Shown in pieces: positions 1 through 13,400 of a stretch of DNA of 64,000 nt (the stretch's first letter is position 1; each line of letters begins with the position of its first letter). The stretch covers positions 3,038,001 to 3,102,000 of the forward strand of contig JBBPUQ010000006.1 in NCBI GenBank assembly GCA_038501195.1, in the 5' to 3' direction. The notes beneath the pieces were generated by a model. The model saw only the letters and a list, made by a program, of their open reading frames with translations. It was not told the origin of the DNA and did no database searches. This DNA is from Nemania diffusa (lineage: Eukaryota; Ascomycota; Sordariomycetes; Xylariales; Xylariaceae). Position numbers and translations under genes: made by a program.

Positions 1-2606
1 TATGACTATGCTTCATCTACAAAATGGATTTAACTATTGTTTCCTAAGGAGATAACACGGCAATTTTGACTCACGGAAATTCTCCTAATAGTTGGAGGTT
101 ATATCTAGCAAAGATTGTCGCGAGTTTAGGCCAGAGTGGTGGAGCATTTTCGAAAGGAAAACGTTCGTGCTTTATTACTCATGAGATCTATATTATATAC
201 GGGGTTACTGCTCTAACCTCAGCTTTATCTAATACCGAATTAGTACTAGAGGTAAGAGGGCGTTGTTGTATAGAGTTAGTATGACTAACATTGCTTACTT
301 TCGTTTCTTTATCAATCTAGGATAATAAATACATCTATAATAAAAGGCTTACAGGTTTAGGTAACTATTAGATCCTCAACGCATCAAACACCGCTAGGGA
401 TGGAGTTTATTGCCTAAGGTCATAGAAATTATAATAACTTGGCTCCCTTCCCCTCTTCTCGCCTTTAAGCTAACTACTAATATTAGTTAGAAGAATCTGT
501 AGCGATAAGACACAACAATCTTTTCCTACTATATTACGGTCTTTTACCCCTATTTGTGGTATACCATATCATGGCGCGAGCGAGTCAAAGAGCAATCTGC
601 CAAAGTCCCAAGACTACTAACTCTACCTTGACACCTGTGTTTCTACATCGCTATTTTAATTCGTGCCATTATCTCAACACAAATTCTCCCATCCCTAATT
701 TCTCAACGCCCTCGGTTTTTTTCTTTCCGCCCATATCCTAGATAACCTTGACGAAACCCGAGGGCTACATTTTCTTAGTGTGCAAAATCTTAGCGATGCC
801 GCCCTAGCATCCTTGATAACCAGGGCCTAGACAACGATGGCAGCAACTTGAAGGGAATGTACCACTGAAGCTCGAACCCGGTATTGTAGCATATAGAGAT
901 AAATACGCAAAATATACAATTAGTGTTGTCTGATGGAAGAAGAGTATTGATTACAGAGTATAGAGTGGTAGGAATTGGACAAAACCGAGTTTACTACACT
1001 ATTTTTCGACGTCACGGCTTTGCACGCGTGTATTTTTATTTTATTATGCTCTCTACAGGCACTTGCCTATCAGCCCATGACTTGCTGTAGCCGCACCAAT
1101 TTGCGTCTGAGGAGCTAGCAGGCGAACGTATGATACAGCTATTCTAGTTCCCCAGGTTACAAAACAAGACCTTACCCTGCAGCTTTGTAGAAGTCTTGCA
1201 AGTTACAACGTAGTGGTAGGCATTATACAGAGATCCTTTGCTTTTAAAATGGAATATGCTCTTTCCTAGATGCGAATCAAGGTGACCGTCTAGACCCACG
1301 ACTAACCGACTAGAAATTATGTATGAAATAAAGTGTAAAGTGAGACAGGAAACAACAATAACAACTAACAAGTATAGCGGGAAAATGCCCATTTCTTTCC
1401 CTAGTCCGTACGCCCATCAATGATCTCCAAGGTGAAGAGGCTTAGCGCGTGAATGAGGAAATATAGCTGTAGACCTGAGATAGCCGTGACCCCTCAAATT
1501 GAAACAATGAGTCCAAAGCACGTCCATCCTCTCAGACCTCCACAAGCTCCGGCATTCTGCTTCGTCTTTTCAATCGTCTCCAAGCCGTACTCCCTGCTAG
1601 CCTCAGCCCACAATGAATTGTCCTTAATTCCTGCTCCATTGCCCTACGCGTGATCACCTTGTGAGAGTAGTAGAATCGCGAAAACCGGCCCACGATGGGG
1701 AGTCACCGAACCTATGCAGCCGATTCCTTCAATGCAATACGATAAAATAACCACCCCCTATGCTGCTACACAGCGAGCAGGTGGGCTACCTATCAAGGCA
1801 GGATCCGAGTTGTAATATATAGCGCCCGTCGCCTGACACCGACCTAGTCCCTATCCCTTTTCCGCCGTTTATGGGAAATGCTCCATGTAGAAAATGGCAA
1901 TAAAATTTCGTCCTATCGTGTTGATGGATGATAGATTATCTCGGGCGAGTTCTTGCTCGATTGGAATCGCCGTTGGTATGGGGAGCCCCGATGCTGAATG
2001 AGACACTTCGCCTCGTGGCCCGATGCAAGGTTGTAGATATTCCCCGTCGCATAATCCCGATCAAGGACTAATGGTCGTAATGCACAAGTGGCAGTCCCTT
2101 TGCCCTCAAAAATCAAACTCCAGATTGGTGCGGTCGAACACCAGTGAATAATCGCTGCCGAGCCGTGACGGTGCAAAATAAAGAGCCCTGACGCTAATGC
2201 CTCTGAATAAGCTGGAAAGAAGATGAATACCGAACAATGCCCAAGTAGTTGGTCTTGAAAACAACAACAAAAAAAAGACTCTAGAACTCCTTAGCTCTTG
2301 CAATAACGCTCCGACTTATCTGGGGCTAACCACAGAAATCTCGACGCCAACGCTAAGAACAATGCACTGATATGATCACTAACTTCAAACGCCAATAAAT
2401 GCAGCACTAGCCAATAGGCTATCCGCTCTAATCCTGGAGACGTGATAGTCCTTGGCCGCTGCCTACTGGCTAAGTGAGTCCTTCGAGATTTCGAGGATGA
2501 GGGTGTGGCTCCTCATCCAGGTCAAACATACTGCAAAAGAAAAAAAAACACCCGGCAGAAACTGATAACCTTTTTCAACGCGTAATCCTCTCCGTAGCGG
2601 TATGAT
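1..2606. other. Gene-free stretch, left edge
   Basis: Only short open frames occur here, all under 90 codons, with no recognisable motif, no consistent splice signals and frequent stops in all frames. Composition is moderately AT-rich. It would include the 3' flank of the RNA-binding protein gene that ends at 2607. No tRNA, terminal inverted repeat or transposase signature was seen. Confidence 0.6.
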
Positions 2607-4310
2607 TTATCGTCCCATCATGAAGGGTGTTAAAAATGCCGAGGCGGGACCATTAGGGGAGGCTGAGGAGCTGACAGCCGGATAATGCCCATTGTACTGT
2701 CCACCAGTCCAAGCGTGACCGTTACTACCTGGATACCCCAAGGGGGTGTTTGTACCACTCGGGGCTGGTTGGGTAACAGCTAGGGTATTACCATTGAAGT
2801 CAAGACGACTTAGGCCTGGGGGAGTGGCAAGGCCGGGGGGCGGTCTATTCGTGATGGGGAAGCCATTGCCTGATGTTGCCATGAGCCCGTTCATGCTAGT
2901 CATTGAGCCGTTGGCAGGAGGCCCTGCAGCTTGACCTGAGCGGACACCCAGCGGGTTTTTGGAGAAGCTAAGGCGAATGCCCCCTTTAACACTATTGTGA
3001 AGAAGTTTGCCATAAAGTTCGTGGAGCGCTCTAGTCGCAAGAGTAACATCTTCGAATTCCACGAAACACATGGGGCCATTTTGTTTGGTACGGAAACATA
3101 GTCTTTTATAGCCACGTTGTTTTTGAAACATAGCCTTTAGCTCTTCTTCCGATGTGTCAACTGGCAAATTCCCAACATATAGAGTATTGCATGGTGGATT
3201 TTGATCTGCAGGGTTGACAGGTGGAAAATTGTGACGATTATAGTTGTTCAGTTGGTAGTTCATTGAGTGGGTTGTCCCATTCATAGTTGGTGACATACTA
3301 TTGCCATGGGCAGACAGGGGAGTCATGTTCGCGTGCGTATACGACTGTAGCAATCCGTTTCCGTTCGTGCTCGTATTGAGCGATAGACTAGCTAGGCGCG
3401 TAATAGGAAGATGAGGCGCGGTAGCACGTCTCTGCTGCGTGGCTCCATTCTCGGCGTAAGCAACAGGATCTTTCAGAAGTTCTCGGGTCTCATCATCCTC
3501 TGCGGTATCGTGGATGAGATTTTTGCCTAGGCTATGTGTTTGACTGGTGAGATGATTGCCAATAGGTGATTGCGGAGAGAATATATGCTGATAAAACTCG
3601 GGGTCCGGAAGATTGTCCATGGGATACAGTCCATTCGAAGTGGGTGTAATCTTATCAAGAGATTGAAATGCTTCGCTGAAGCGTAGCTGGCGATCCCTTG
3701 CGCCTGGCGAAACAATGGCAGCAGACCCGTTTGTCTGAGTTGTCGTCGTATTCTCGGCTGGATATCTTCTGGAACCAGTCGGGCTTCCGGACAGGATCTC
3801 TACGACTAGCTCGGCCTCATTTGGTCGGGTAGATTTGCCGTGTAGCATGTCCTTTGCTTGTTGTGCGCCTGCGGGGGTGTTAAACTTAACAATGGCTGAA
3901 CGAAGTCCCTTGTCCCCAGACATATCCACGGGTAGTATCTCAACACCCATTAGCTCTTGCGAAAATAGAAGCATCAATCGTAGCTGCTCCTCAGTGGTAT
4001 CGGCAGGAAGGCGACGAATCAGGACTTTACGCGAAGGAGAGGACGTAGCGCCGAACGGTGTGCCCACAGGGCTTGTTCTCACTTCGTGGTCATATTGGTG
4101 CACCTCGGTCTTCGACACAGCTGTAGACCTGAACGGCGCCGGCAACTGCTGGCCGACATAGCCATGCAATGACATGGTCGGCTTTGGGGGACTAGCTGCG
4201 GGTGTAACTGGAGGGGAGAAAGTACTCGTCCGAATATCAGACAAAGGAAACAAAGCCGACGTGGTGGACGCGCTTAGGATTGGATTCTGAGCTGTGCGGT
4301 GTATGTTCAT
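2607..4310 (-). CDS. Two-RRM RNA-binding protein, Scw1/Whi3 type
   Basis: Predicted RNA-binding protein of about 567 aa with two RRM domains. RRM1 lies near residues 95-173 (begins [16 protein letters not shown]) and RRM2 near 376-453, with RNP2 LYVGNL and RNP1-like GPMCFVEF. The ~200 residues between are Asn/Ser/Thr-rich and look disordered, as is the Gly/Asn/Pro-rich tail. This arrangement, with the stronger RRM at the C-terminal side, is that of fission-yeast Scw1 (cell-wall integrity) and budding-yeast Whi3 (mRNA retention, cell-cycle entry); family members bind mRNAs in the cytoplasm. The frame is open without intron and extends upstream to 4511, but those residues look like translated leader. 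I favour the Met at 4310; an in-frame Met at 4175 ([10 protein letters not shown]) is the alternative. A 5' exon cannot be excluded. Confidence 0.88.
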   Translation of the reverse strand: MNIHRTAQNPILSASTTSALFPLSDIRTSTFSPPVTPAASPPKPTMSLHGYVGQQLPAPFRSTAVSKTEVHQYDHEVRTSPVGTPFGATSSPSRKVLIRRLPADTTEEQLRLMLLFSQELMGVEILPVDMSGDKGLRSAIVKFNTPAGAQQAKDMLHGKSTRPNEAELVVEILSGSPTGSRRYPAENTTTTQTNGSAAIVSPGARDRQLRFSEAFQSLDKITPTSNGLYPMDNLPDPEFYQHIFSPQSPIGNHLTSQTHSLGKNLIHDTAEDDETRELLKDPVAYAENGATQQRRATAPHLPITRLASLSLNTSTNGNGLLQSYTHANMTPLSAHGNSMSPTMNGTTHSMNYQLNNYNRHNFPPVNPADQNPPCNTLYVGNLPVDTSEEELKAMFQKQRGYKRLCFRTKQNGPMCFVEFEDVTLATRALHELYGKLLHNSVKGGIRLSFSKNPLGVRSGQAAGPPANGSMTSMNGLMATSGNGFPITNRPPPGLATPPGLSRLDFNGNTLAVTQPAPSGTNTPLGYPGSNGHAWTGGQYNGHYPAVSSSASPNGPASAFLTPFMMGR

Positions 4311-4960
4311 ACTTCGAGATGCATGAACCAAGACACAGGACACAGGGTACCGCTGTACGGGGCGGATTGTTGTGTGCGATCGGGGACAGAGGGCGACGGC
4401 GGTCGCGCTGATCAGAGCAGGTCGAGCCGGGCGCTGACGAATTGTAGAGTTGATAATGGAATGGCGGGCTGCGTGACGTCTTCTCCAGAAAGATACGATT
4501 GATGGAATCAATCATGCGTCGTGAATGGCGGATGATGTCGCGATGCAAGAAGGCGTGCGCTTCTCAGGTAAATGGTAAATTGCGGGTGCGCGCTGACGAA
4601 GGACGCAGGTTAGTCAAATGCGCCGCGCCGGCAGCAAGCGCAGTGGTAGATAGGTATGTAGGAATCCAAGTAGGTATGGGTGCGGTGCGGTGCTGTGCAG
4701 CTGCTAAGCTGACGAGTTGGCACACGAGGATCGACTGCTCGGTTCCTGAGCGACAGCGTGCGCGACCGGGGGAAAAATGGAGAATGGAGAATCGCAGTGA
4801 CGATGGCTCGGGAGCTGGTGGGTGGTGTGTGGGCGGGCGGGCTTGTATGAGTGTTCGTTGGTGCGTTGGTGCGTTGGGGCGTGGGAGCGTTGGTGCGTGA
4901 TGCGCGGGTGAGATAAGACAAGACAACAGCGGCGGCGCGCGCGCGGGTGGAGGAGGAATG

Positions 4961-5085
4961 CTGCTTAGGTTAGGTAGGGTAGGTAAGTAGTAGGTAGTAG
5001 GTAGCAGGTGGTAGGTAGGTCTGTCTACAAGCGGTAGTCCTTGGTACGCTCGTTAAGTAAGTGAGTGAGTAGGTACGTAGGTGAG
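4961..5085. repeat. Degenerate GTAGG-type simple repeat
   Basis: A run of imperfect GTAG/GTAGG units (GTAGGTAGGT, AAGTAGTAGGTAGTAGG and similar) lies about 0.65-0.8 kb upstream of the RNA-binding protein gene. On the gene's strand it reads CCTAC/CTAC. It is probably a low-complexity tract in the promoter or 5' leader region. Similar words recur in many intergenic parts of the window. Confidence 0.7.
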
Positions 5086-5274
5086 TAGGGGGGGAAGACC
5101 ACTTTTTCGACGACAAGAACGACGAGCAGCAGACAAGACCTTTTTAAGTAGGCCTGTAAAAAAAGGTAAGAAATTGGATTATTTTGAAGAATACAAAATT
5201 CAATAGGAAGACGAATTTGGGGAGAAGGTTTGGGGAAGAGGGGGTATAGGTAAAGTTAAGCCTGGGCCTCTCTA

Positions 5275-5338
5275 TTTGCCTGTCTGTCTGTCCGTCTGTC
5301 TGTCCGTCCGTCTGCTCTTTCTTTGCTTCTTTCTTTCT
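5275..5338. repeat. Pyrimidine-rich TCTG/TCCG repeat tract
   Basis: Tandem TGTC/CGTC units (CTGTCTGTCTGTCCGTCTG) followed by CTTT repeats form a strand-asymmetric pyrimidine tract about 1 kb upstream of the RNA-binding protein start. No coding content. Function unknown. Confidence 0.65.
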
Positions 5339-5599
5339 AGAGAGCGTGGGATAGGTACTTGTGTAGGTCGACAGGTAGGTAGGTAGATAGATGAGTGGGA
5401 AGGATGGTTGATTGAAGGATGGTCCAGTGTTTGTCCACCAGACTGGATACTTGGTACGGGGTCAAAGAGTTGGGTTGCAGGGTTGTTTAGGTAGAGGAGG
5501 GAATCGTCTTATAGAAAGTGTATTCTGTACCTATAGGTACTGTGTCTACCTGGGTAGGTATAGGTATGTAATAGTGCAAAAGTGTAAAGGGTAAAATGA

Positions 5600-8500
5600 A
5601 CTGAACGATGGAGTGATTATTGCTGTTCTGTTGCGGTTATGGTATAAGTAGGTACTTACGCGTGTCTCTATACTCATGCTATTTCGCACCCCACTTTTTC
5701 TCATAACCTCTTAAGACGCTATTGGTAGTTTTCAAGCTGGAGGTTTTTGACCTTCTTCGATAGCGATGATAGTATGCCTGGTTTTGATGATTATCTTGTA
5801 TGTAGACAAGACAATAGATGAGATACCTAGAGTAGAGCACTAGGACGAGGACTGTGGGTAACTCGTAGATCAGGGAATTGAAAACAACCCGAAGTAGGCA
5901 GATAATGGTGTGACAGGGAGTGTGAATAAAATGGACAGAGAGGTAGATGAGTAAAGGTGGGTAGTGACTTTCAACTCCGATTCTGGACACTGGAGTGGGC
6001 TAGCTGGCTGGTTGGCTTAATACAGATAGGGCAGGATGTCTATGTGTGGCTCGTTGGATGCTGAGAAGTCTTGGAGAGAGGGTCGTTTTGTCTGGAGGGA
6101 AATATTTATATAGAGCTGGTTCAAGTTTGTTTTGTAAGGTGTAGATGAATTGGTTACCTTCACAAGCTCTAGGTGTATTTTGAAGCCTTCCAGCTCCGCG
6201 ATCAACTGGCATCTATTCTCCTCAAGTCCTTTCGACCCCGGTTAGGTACTCAGGCACACAATAAATATGAGCATACATAAATCCTAAAAGGTCTACCTAC
6301 TTATACCGAAGGTAGAGGGGGGTATCTAACTAGGTACCTAGGTAGGTAGGTGTATGAAAAATATATGGAGCATCGGGAATGATTAGAACACACCCTACGC
6401 TGCTAATACTAATACGCTTTTGTTAAAAAAGCACTTAACAAGTGGATCATTTACCTATGGTAGACAGTCTAAGTCTACGCGTATTTCCCCAATGCCCACC
6501 AATAAATAGGTATGCGTAATAGGACAGGCAGTCTCATCTAATCCATTGTTCTGTTTGCCTCGTAACCTAGCACCTTATACGCACCCTATGAACCTACACT
6601 TGGGTGGTTTAGGTAATAAGTAAATTTAATTACTACCTACCTACGGTAGAAACTTTGCGGGGTGCTGCTTGCTTTGCTTTGTAAGGTGCTGTAAACTGCA
6701 CATCAACTGGACCTAGGTACCTATACATACTGCGTCTTGTGGGTACTCGCGGCGAGCTACAGGGCACCAAAGCGAGCCAAGCCGCCAAGCCAACCATGGT
6801 AGCAGCTCGGGACAGGCACACACTAAGATAGTACAGTAGTGTACAGTAGCTCTCCCTTGCACAAGGTCTTTACTTTAGTGCAAATCAGGGCGTGCTGATA
6901 CAAGTCCCACCTTAGAAGAGAATGTACTGGTAAGTACTACTATATCGGGTAGGCGATGCATTAAAAATGCAGCTAGTCAACACAGCTCAGCATTGGTACT
7001 GCCCACCCTCTCGAGCAATTTATCGCTGCGGGGCCCAACTGCAACTGCCGGGGGGGGATTAAGTTTCCAGTTCCTTGAATTTCTCGGCCATTATAAGGTG
7101 GTGCAGGCCAACCTACGTTCTTTAGTCTGCTCTCCAAACTTAAAACAAAAACACGACTAGACAAGGGGTAGACTTGTGCATATCTTGGTATATAAATTGA
7201 GAGCAGTGCTGATAAATATCTCTCTTATTTGTTTACATACCTACCTTGGCCTTCAAGTAGCATGTAGATTGCTGATAGCTTCAAGCCTTGCACGAAAATC
7301 CCTCGGTAATTATCCTTGATATTATCGAAACAGTCGCTCATCCCCATTCGTCAGGGGTTTATCGAACAGCGCCTCAGTACAATAAGATAGAGAAATGAAA
7401 TCTGCTAATGCTTCATTCTCTATCCACTCACGCTTATAAATGCACAAAATAGCCATAATAACTCGCTAGCAGCTAGATCTGCCTTTTATTTGAAGGACTA
7501 CTTAAGTTTAGATAGTTCCTATCTAACGGTAGCTGACGTATTGATACCACTATCCATCTGTACAGCACTCCCGTCTCTATTAGATTAGATATAGGGAGGT
7601 TTAGTGGTAGAGGTAGAGCCTCTCGCTTCAAATCTAGCGTGTCTCGACATTGGGAAATACTGCAAGCAAGTGCTCTCTTTGCCCGAGCACCCTTATACAG
7701 ACAACACCTAGACAACATGGAGGGTTACAGCTTATGTAGGGGCTAGCTAGCACCGTGCCCACCATCAGTCAAATCGAGATCCTCCGAATAATACAGGCGC
7801 CGCCGGATCCTGATGTGAATATATACTCTTCGCTCGTATCACTAATTCATCCGGCATTGGTTTGCCTTTGCGACTTCGAAGACGAAGAACAATAGTAACG
7901 AGTAATGCTATAATGGGGTGTCAGCCCAAAGCCAAGCTGTTCTTATAAACCTCAGTATAGTCTTATATTCCAGTATAAAATAACTAACGTAGCTAAGAGC
8001 GATTAGACAAGTTAATCTATTCGCACCTCATAGCAAGCACACCAGGAACCTATGATGAGACGATATGGCCTGAACTCCTGCAATGCTAGGTTCAAGTACA
8101 GCGTTGTAGTCAAAGCTCTCACCGTTCTCCGATTCGCGTAAGGGTCGCGAGTCGGTTCGTTGGTCTGGTGGGTGGGAAAGAAGGAAACGTGCCTGGGGCC
8201 ATGGAACACAAAGGAATTTGGTGAGTGCTTGTCTGCGCCTGCCTCCTATTCTATGTTTTCTATGCGTGATGACCCACTCGCCAATACTTACATACCTAGG
8301 TAGTCAGCACACTTTGTTCATCAACATGCACATCTATCAAGCGGGGTTTTATTAAGTATCGTTCACATCTAATCGATCTCTTAGGAAGTAAGCCTTGCCT
8401 ATGTGCGAGATTATAAGTTGTTGGTGGACGAGGACATACGACCATATCATTACTCGGATCTAAGTAGATACTTTAGAGCGACATCTTGTCAAGTAAAATT

Positions 8501-11500
8501 AAGACGACACTTCATATAGCAGCCATTTTACAACGATTTAGTATTCAGGAATAGGTGCAGCAAAAGAACAGCATATCACTCTACCTGACTGGTCTAAGAT
8601 TCTGATTAGTTCAGCGGTTTTTGTACCAGGGATAGAAAAGCCTAGGTTGGTGACACAAGGCAGGTATGTTTGGAATATCGTTCAGTTATGCTTAATCTTT
8701 GGTTGCTTAGATAGATCAACAGCTCCGAGCTACGAGGTTATGAAATCTACTATTCATCATGCGTCTTAATGCACAACTCTACAGAAATGCGTGTGGTGAT
8801 GCTCTGTGTAAATGAGGAACAATCCCCATAGTTGGTAGATTCAGCCCCGGAGATATCATGATCAATGCATGGAAAATCACTAGGTATCATGGACTGTCTA
8901 CTTAAGTAGGTAGTGTAGGCATGGAATGGTGTTGACCGACCGGTCAGGAAACGCCAGGGGTGTCAACGACATTCATGTCAAAGCCCAATCGCAGGAAGCC
9001 AAGGCCTGCAGTCGGGCCATGTCGTCTTTTTTCATTCGACCGAAGATGCTTGACACATTTGACGTTTTGGTGCTGGGCGGGAGAACTTAGGACACCTGTA
9101 ATATCATAAGTCGCGATATTCTGAGGCGGGAGCCATGATTACAATTAGAGTGTATAGTGAGATCTAAGATATCGATATAGTGAAAAGGAAAAAGTCCGTG
9201 AGTAATATATCTACTGCATACAGAATATGCATACCTACCTTCTACAGTACAATTGAACACGCTACCAAGCTGAGAAAAATGCTAATTAGGAGTATCCTAA
9301 TACTTGAGTTATAGAGATGACTTCCTAACCTCAGCGAGGCAGTGCACTATCCAACAAAGCGATATCTATCTACCTTATGTACCTACAAGCACATGTAAGT
9401 ACTTAGATTGTCTGGTGAACACTTACGCAGTGCCCAGGGCTTGTAGTGTGGAGCATTTGACACTCTCTACGTTGTGGAACCAGGAGGACCCATTTTGGTC
9501 CAGACCAATTCAATCTTGGCGTGGCACGGCACATACAGGCCGCTCCCAAACCATGACTCCACTATCTACTTAGTGGACTAGGTAGGCTGTTATCTACGTT
9601 ATCCGTTTGCAGGCCTCGAAATCATCTACCTACTGTATGCTGCCTGCCCCCCTGCATTCTCCTCCCCATCTGCTCTCCAACATTATATATTTAACCACAA
9701 GTTGTGAGGCTTTACCTCGTCGTGACTCACTGCGTGCACGACGTTTCCACCACCTCATTAAGCTCCCTATGGTATACATTATGTACACATTTCCGCGTCA
9801 ACAAACTCTCGCGGTATATTGTCGAACTCTTAATAGACCGATAAAATCTCTTCGACCGTCAACTCTCGGATCTTCATACTCCCAGCTTTGCTATCACTTA
9901 CTTGCGCAGTACAATTTTGCTGCACTCTCTATCGCGTGCCTGCTCGTTTCAATCTCGCTTTTTACTGTTACAACTTATCGTCCTATATGACTGTGTTTTC
10001 CTATTTCCACCATACTAGAGACATAGAGCTTCAGGCATCACAATATCTTCCGGACTTATTTCTCGTGTTGATAACGTTTACAGATATTTTCACGAGGCAA
10101 ACTAACTTTTAAGTATTTGTCTTAAACAGCCTATTAAAGCACCGAATCAATAGTGTATAGGGGATAATCTAAGCAGCATTAGAGCCAGATTATTCACGGT
10201 CATTTGTTTCAATTCTGGCCAGCTATTTCTATATCCCACTTTCTTAACTCTACAGTACGTCGAGGTTAAAAGAATATTAGTACCTATTTTTCTGACGCGG
10301 ACGGGAGATAGGTAGGCACTCCCTCATTCACTTTTATAGAGTGTGGCACGGCATCAAGTTGTCTTTGATAAAGGTATTGGCAGATTATTGGGTTGCCGTA
10401 ACCTAGTCATACCGTTGAGAATGACTTTCGCGGCTTAATGATTCCACGTTAGGACATGGAACGAGGAAAGCCTCCCGATTCGCGCATGATTCGCGCTTAT
10501 CGAGCGTTCATAAGCACTACTGGATGCTAACCAAAGCTTGGTCCGGGGGCCGGTGAAACTTCCGAGTCCTAGCTAATCAAACTAGGTGTGACTAGATAGT
10601 AGATAGTATATCTCTACCTATACGTAATGCATGTGAATGCTTCATGGTAACAGCCATCAGCTACACACCTGAAATGTAGTGTTGCAGCGTACATATTAAT
10701 TAAACAACTCAATCAACACACACCCCAAGCCCTACCCGGGCACGGCGTTGCCATGGATGGACAAGGCTGCAAGGAATTATGCACGGCAGTGTAGGGGTGT
10801 CACGTCGTGCGCAGATGCAAGTCAAGCAGCCATCTTGACTAACAGGGTAGTACTTATATCGGGTCTCGCTTCTCGCCCAGCTGCAGCGGTCACTCCATGC
10901 CTCGCGTACCTAAAAAACAGAATGGTGGTCTGGGAAGAATTACCATTGGCACGAGAGATACTTGCATACGCTTCCTCCCATTTGCGACCATTGCTTGTGA
11001 TTGGTGAGGGGATCCCTGCCACCACCTCATGAAACGGCACAGGCAACTGGGGCACAGATGTGATTCATGATGAAAACGTCTTCAAACGAGTTCTCTTCTC
11101 AATGTGTAGGGAAATGTAGGTATCGGCCAAGATGGAATGAGGAACCTACTGCGTATGCTGCTGATGCCACAGGGTGTTCGCCATGCAAGATAAATATAGT
11201 AAGAGGTAGTCTTGACAGCGCATCAAATCGCCCACTCCACCCAGGCGATCCACCATACACTCCCACCAGCTGGGAAATTGCTCATATTTTTATTCATACG
11301 TAGAGAGAAGCGACGGCACTCGACAAGGATTCTAAATATGTTGTGTGCCTCTTAGTGAAGTAGGTATCCCTGTTAGATTCTCACTGGTTCTCCTTGGTGC
11401 CCGTGGTCAGATGGTAAGCAAACTGCCTAGCGAGTATGCCTACCCAGGCATTTGGTGTCTCCTAGATAAGTGAACCCCAGGTTTGACTAGTTAAATGTGA

Positions 11501-13400
11501 CGTCCCTGGCTAGGTATCAAAAACGTTTTTCAAGGCTCCCAGCATCAATATACTAGGTAGGTATCTATTCTGTAGTAACCCAGGTCTTCCCCTACCCCCC
11601 CAGACCTAGAACCCCCACGATGTTTCACCGTAGTTCCTTTTGCCCTTTTGAGACCTAAATTGCCTAGAATCCTTCTAGATCGACAGCAGCACGCGACTGG
11701 CCAATTAGACACCATCAAAAAAGAGATGAGGACGCCACGTGTTGCCTAATGCTTATCAGTTGAGACCGAAGACCTGGGTTCAATCCTGGATACACACCAA
11801 AGCATGCGAAAATGCGTCTCAATCTCTACCCATTCCCATGTACAAGATTTGTAGGACTTGGAACCCAATACAAACCTATTGTTGATATTAATGAGATAGG
11901 GCTTTTCAGAGACATATGCTAGCTTCTTATCGCTGGTACTAACTAGAGAGCATATAATGGACTACATCTGTTGCTTGATTGCGTGCTAGCAAGAGCGCAC
12001 CAAAACAAGTTAGACACTACTGTAGGACTCTGCCGGCCTTCGACGCGCTTCCTAAGTCTCTTCCCACCGAACCAATCAAATCACAAAAGGGCTTGAACCA
12101 AATCATCAGGTGCCCCGTAGTACCTAATATGCTTGTGATCGGACGAACACTCGAGGCTAGATATGAGGTACATACTACTGAAGGTAGGTACCATGATGTA
12201 AAGTGTAGGTATGTAAATTGGTATGCGTGCAGCGTACTAGGTAATTTGATCCTTTGGATATATCCCCACATTCGGGTACCGAGAAACCGCGTGGGGATGT
12301 ACTCCCTTGCATGGACTAAGCCACATGGACTAAGGTATCTATTGCTAGGCCTATTTTAAGATGAATGCAAAGACGCATCATAAGTACTATTAATGAATAA
12401 TCTTGGCCAAATGGTTGCACGTATTGTACGAGTTTAAGCCGACGCACACAGATGTTATACGGGATGTGTTGCCCCGTGGTTAACCTCCGAGAGGTCACAG
12501 CTGAGGTAGTAGTACAATATGGTAGGTGCCCGTCGAAAAAAAACTTGATACAGTCTCTCAATAATCAATCTCGTACTGCGTATAACCACTTACACGTCAC
12601 CTTTCTCGGGTGCGTAGCAGAAATGAGACACGCATAAATTTTCGATGCGGCTAATTATGTAAGGTAGGCGGTGGCTTGCATCTCGCATCGGACGTTGGGG
12701 TTACTGTTGCGTTAAAAAGAGCTTCTTTCGAGATTTTTTTTACCAGGGGAATTCATTTGGAGGGTTTGCTTGCTAAATACATGTTCAAAACACCACCTGG
12801 GCAATGCTAGGCAGGTACTTATGTGAGTCTAGATTCTAGAGCCTTCACGTGCCTAGAACAGTTTGACTGCCTCCCTAGGTAGCTTGGAGGAGATTAATGC
12901 AGCGGTAGTGGCAGTGGACGCATGACGTGTGAAGTATGAAGTGTGAAGTGCGTGATATATCTCCGAGCGCTTTCCCGTGGAGAGATACTCCTTCTCCTTT
13001 TATATAACATACAAGCATGCTCAGCTTCCCTCTACGCAATGTTGATCTATGCGTACCCGCGTACATAGAAGTAGCAGCTCCAAGCCCCCCAGCTTCCCAC
13101 CAGAGAAAACATGGATATGAATCACTGTTTTGAAGCCCAGCCTGGTCCACCAATAATCCAAATCCCACCAAACCTCTTAGGGTACCACGCAAAATATCCT
13201 GTTCTTGGGTTTAGGTCGCCCAGCACGCATTTTTGCTTTTGCTTAAATTTTGGTCGTACTCGCTCGTGTACGGTCTCCTACCACAAAGCGACCAGGTTAA
13301 CCCAACCACGATGGATTTCTTCCGCGACTTGTAGGATTGTGTTGCCGGGTTCAACAGAGACGCGAGCGGTATCCTCTGGCCAACTATAAACGAAGACGGG
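5600..13400. other. Long gene-free stretch of about 7.8 kb
   Basis: No open frame here shows a known domain or a plausible exon chain; the longest (9607-9990, 127 codons) has no recognisable composition or motif. The region is dotted with TACCTA/TAGGTA words, for example near 6300-6350 and 6710-6730. A tRNA-like B-box occurs near 11777-11787 but without a convincing cloverleaf. The right end holds the promoter of the PC-esterase-like gene. I see no terminal repeats or transposase remnants, although heavily decayed repeats would not be visible by eye. Confidence 0.55.

Noticed and set aside
4499..4926. Open frames on both strands upstream of the RNA-binding protein gene
   Set aside because: Low-complexity Thr/Pro/Arg translations in overlapping frames; likely 5' leader region.
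4961..5085. Interstitial telomere-like array (TTAGGTTAGGTAGGG)
   Set aside because: Units are irregular GTAG/GTAGG, not tandem TTAGGG; no other telomere features.
9304..10112. Chain of overlapping open frames of 74-127 codons
   Set aside because: No domain, no consistent splice phases, composition like surrounding non-coding DNA.
10748..11055. Overlapping 94- and 77-codon frames on opposite strands
   Set aside because: No recognisable motif on either strand and no promoter-like context.
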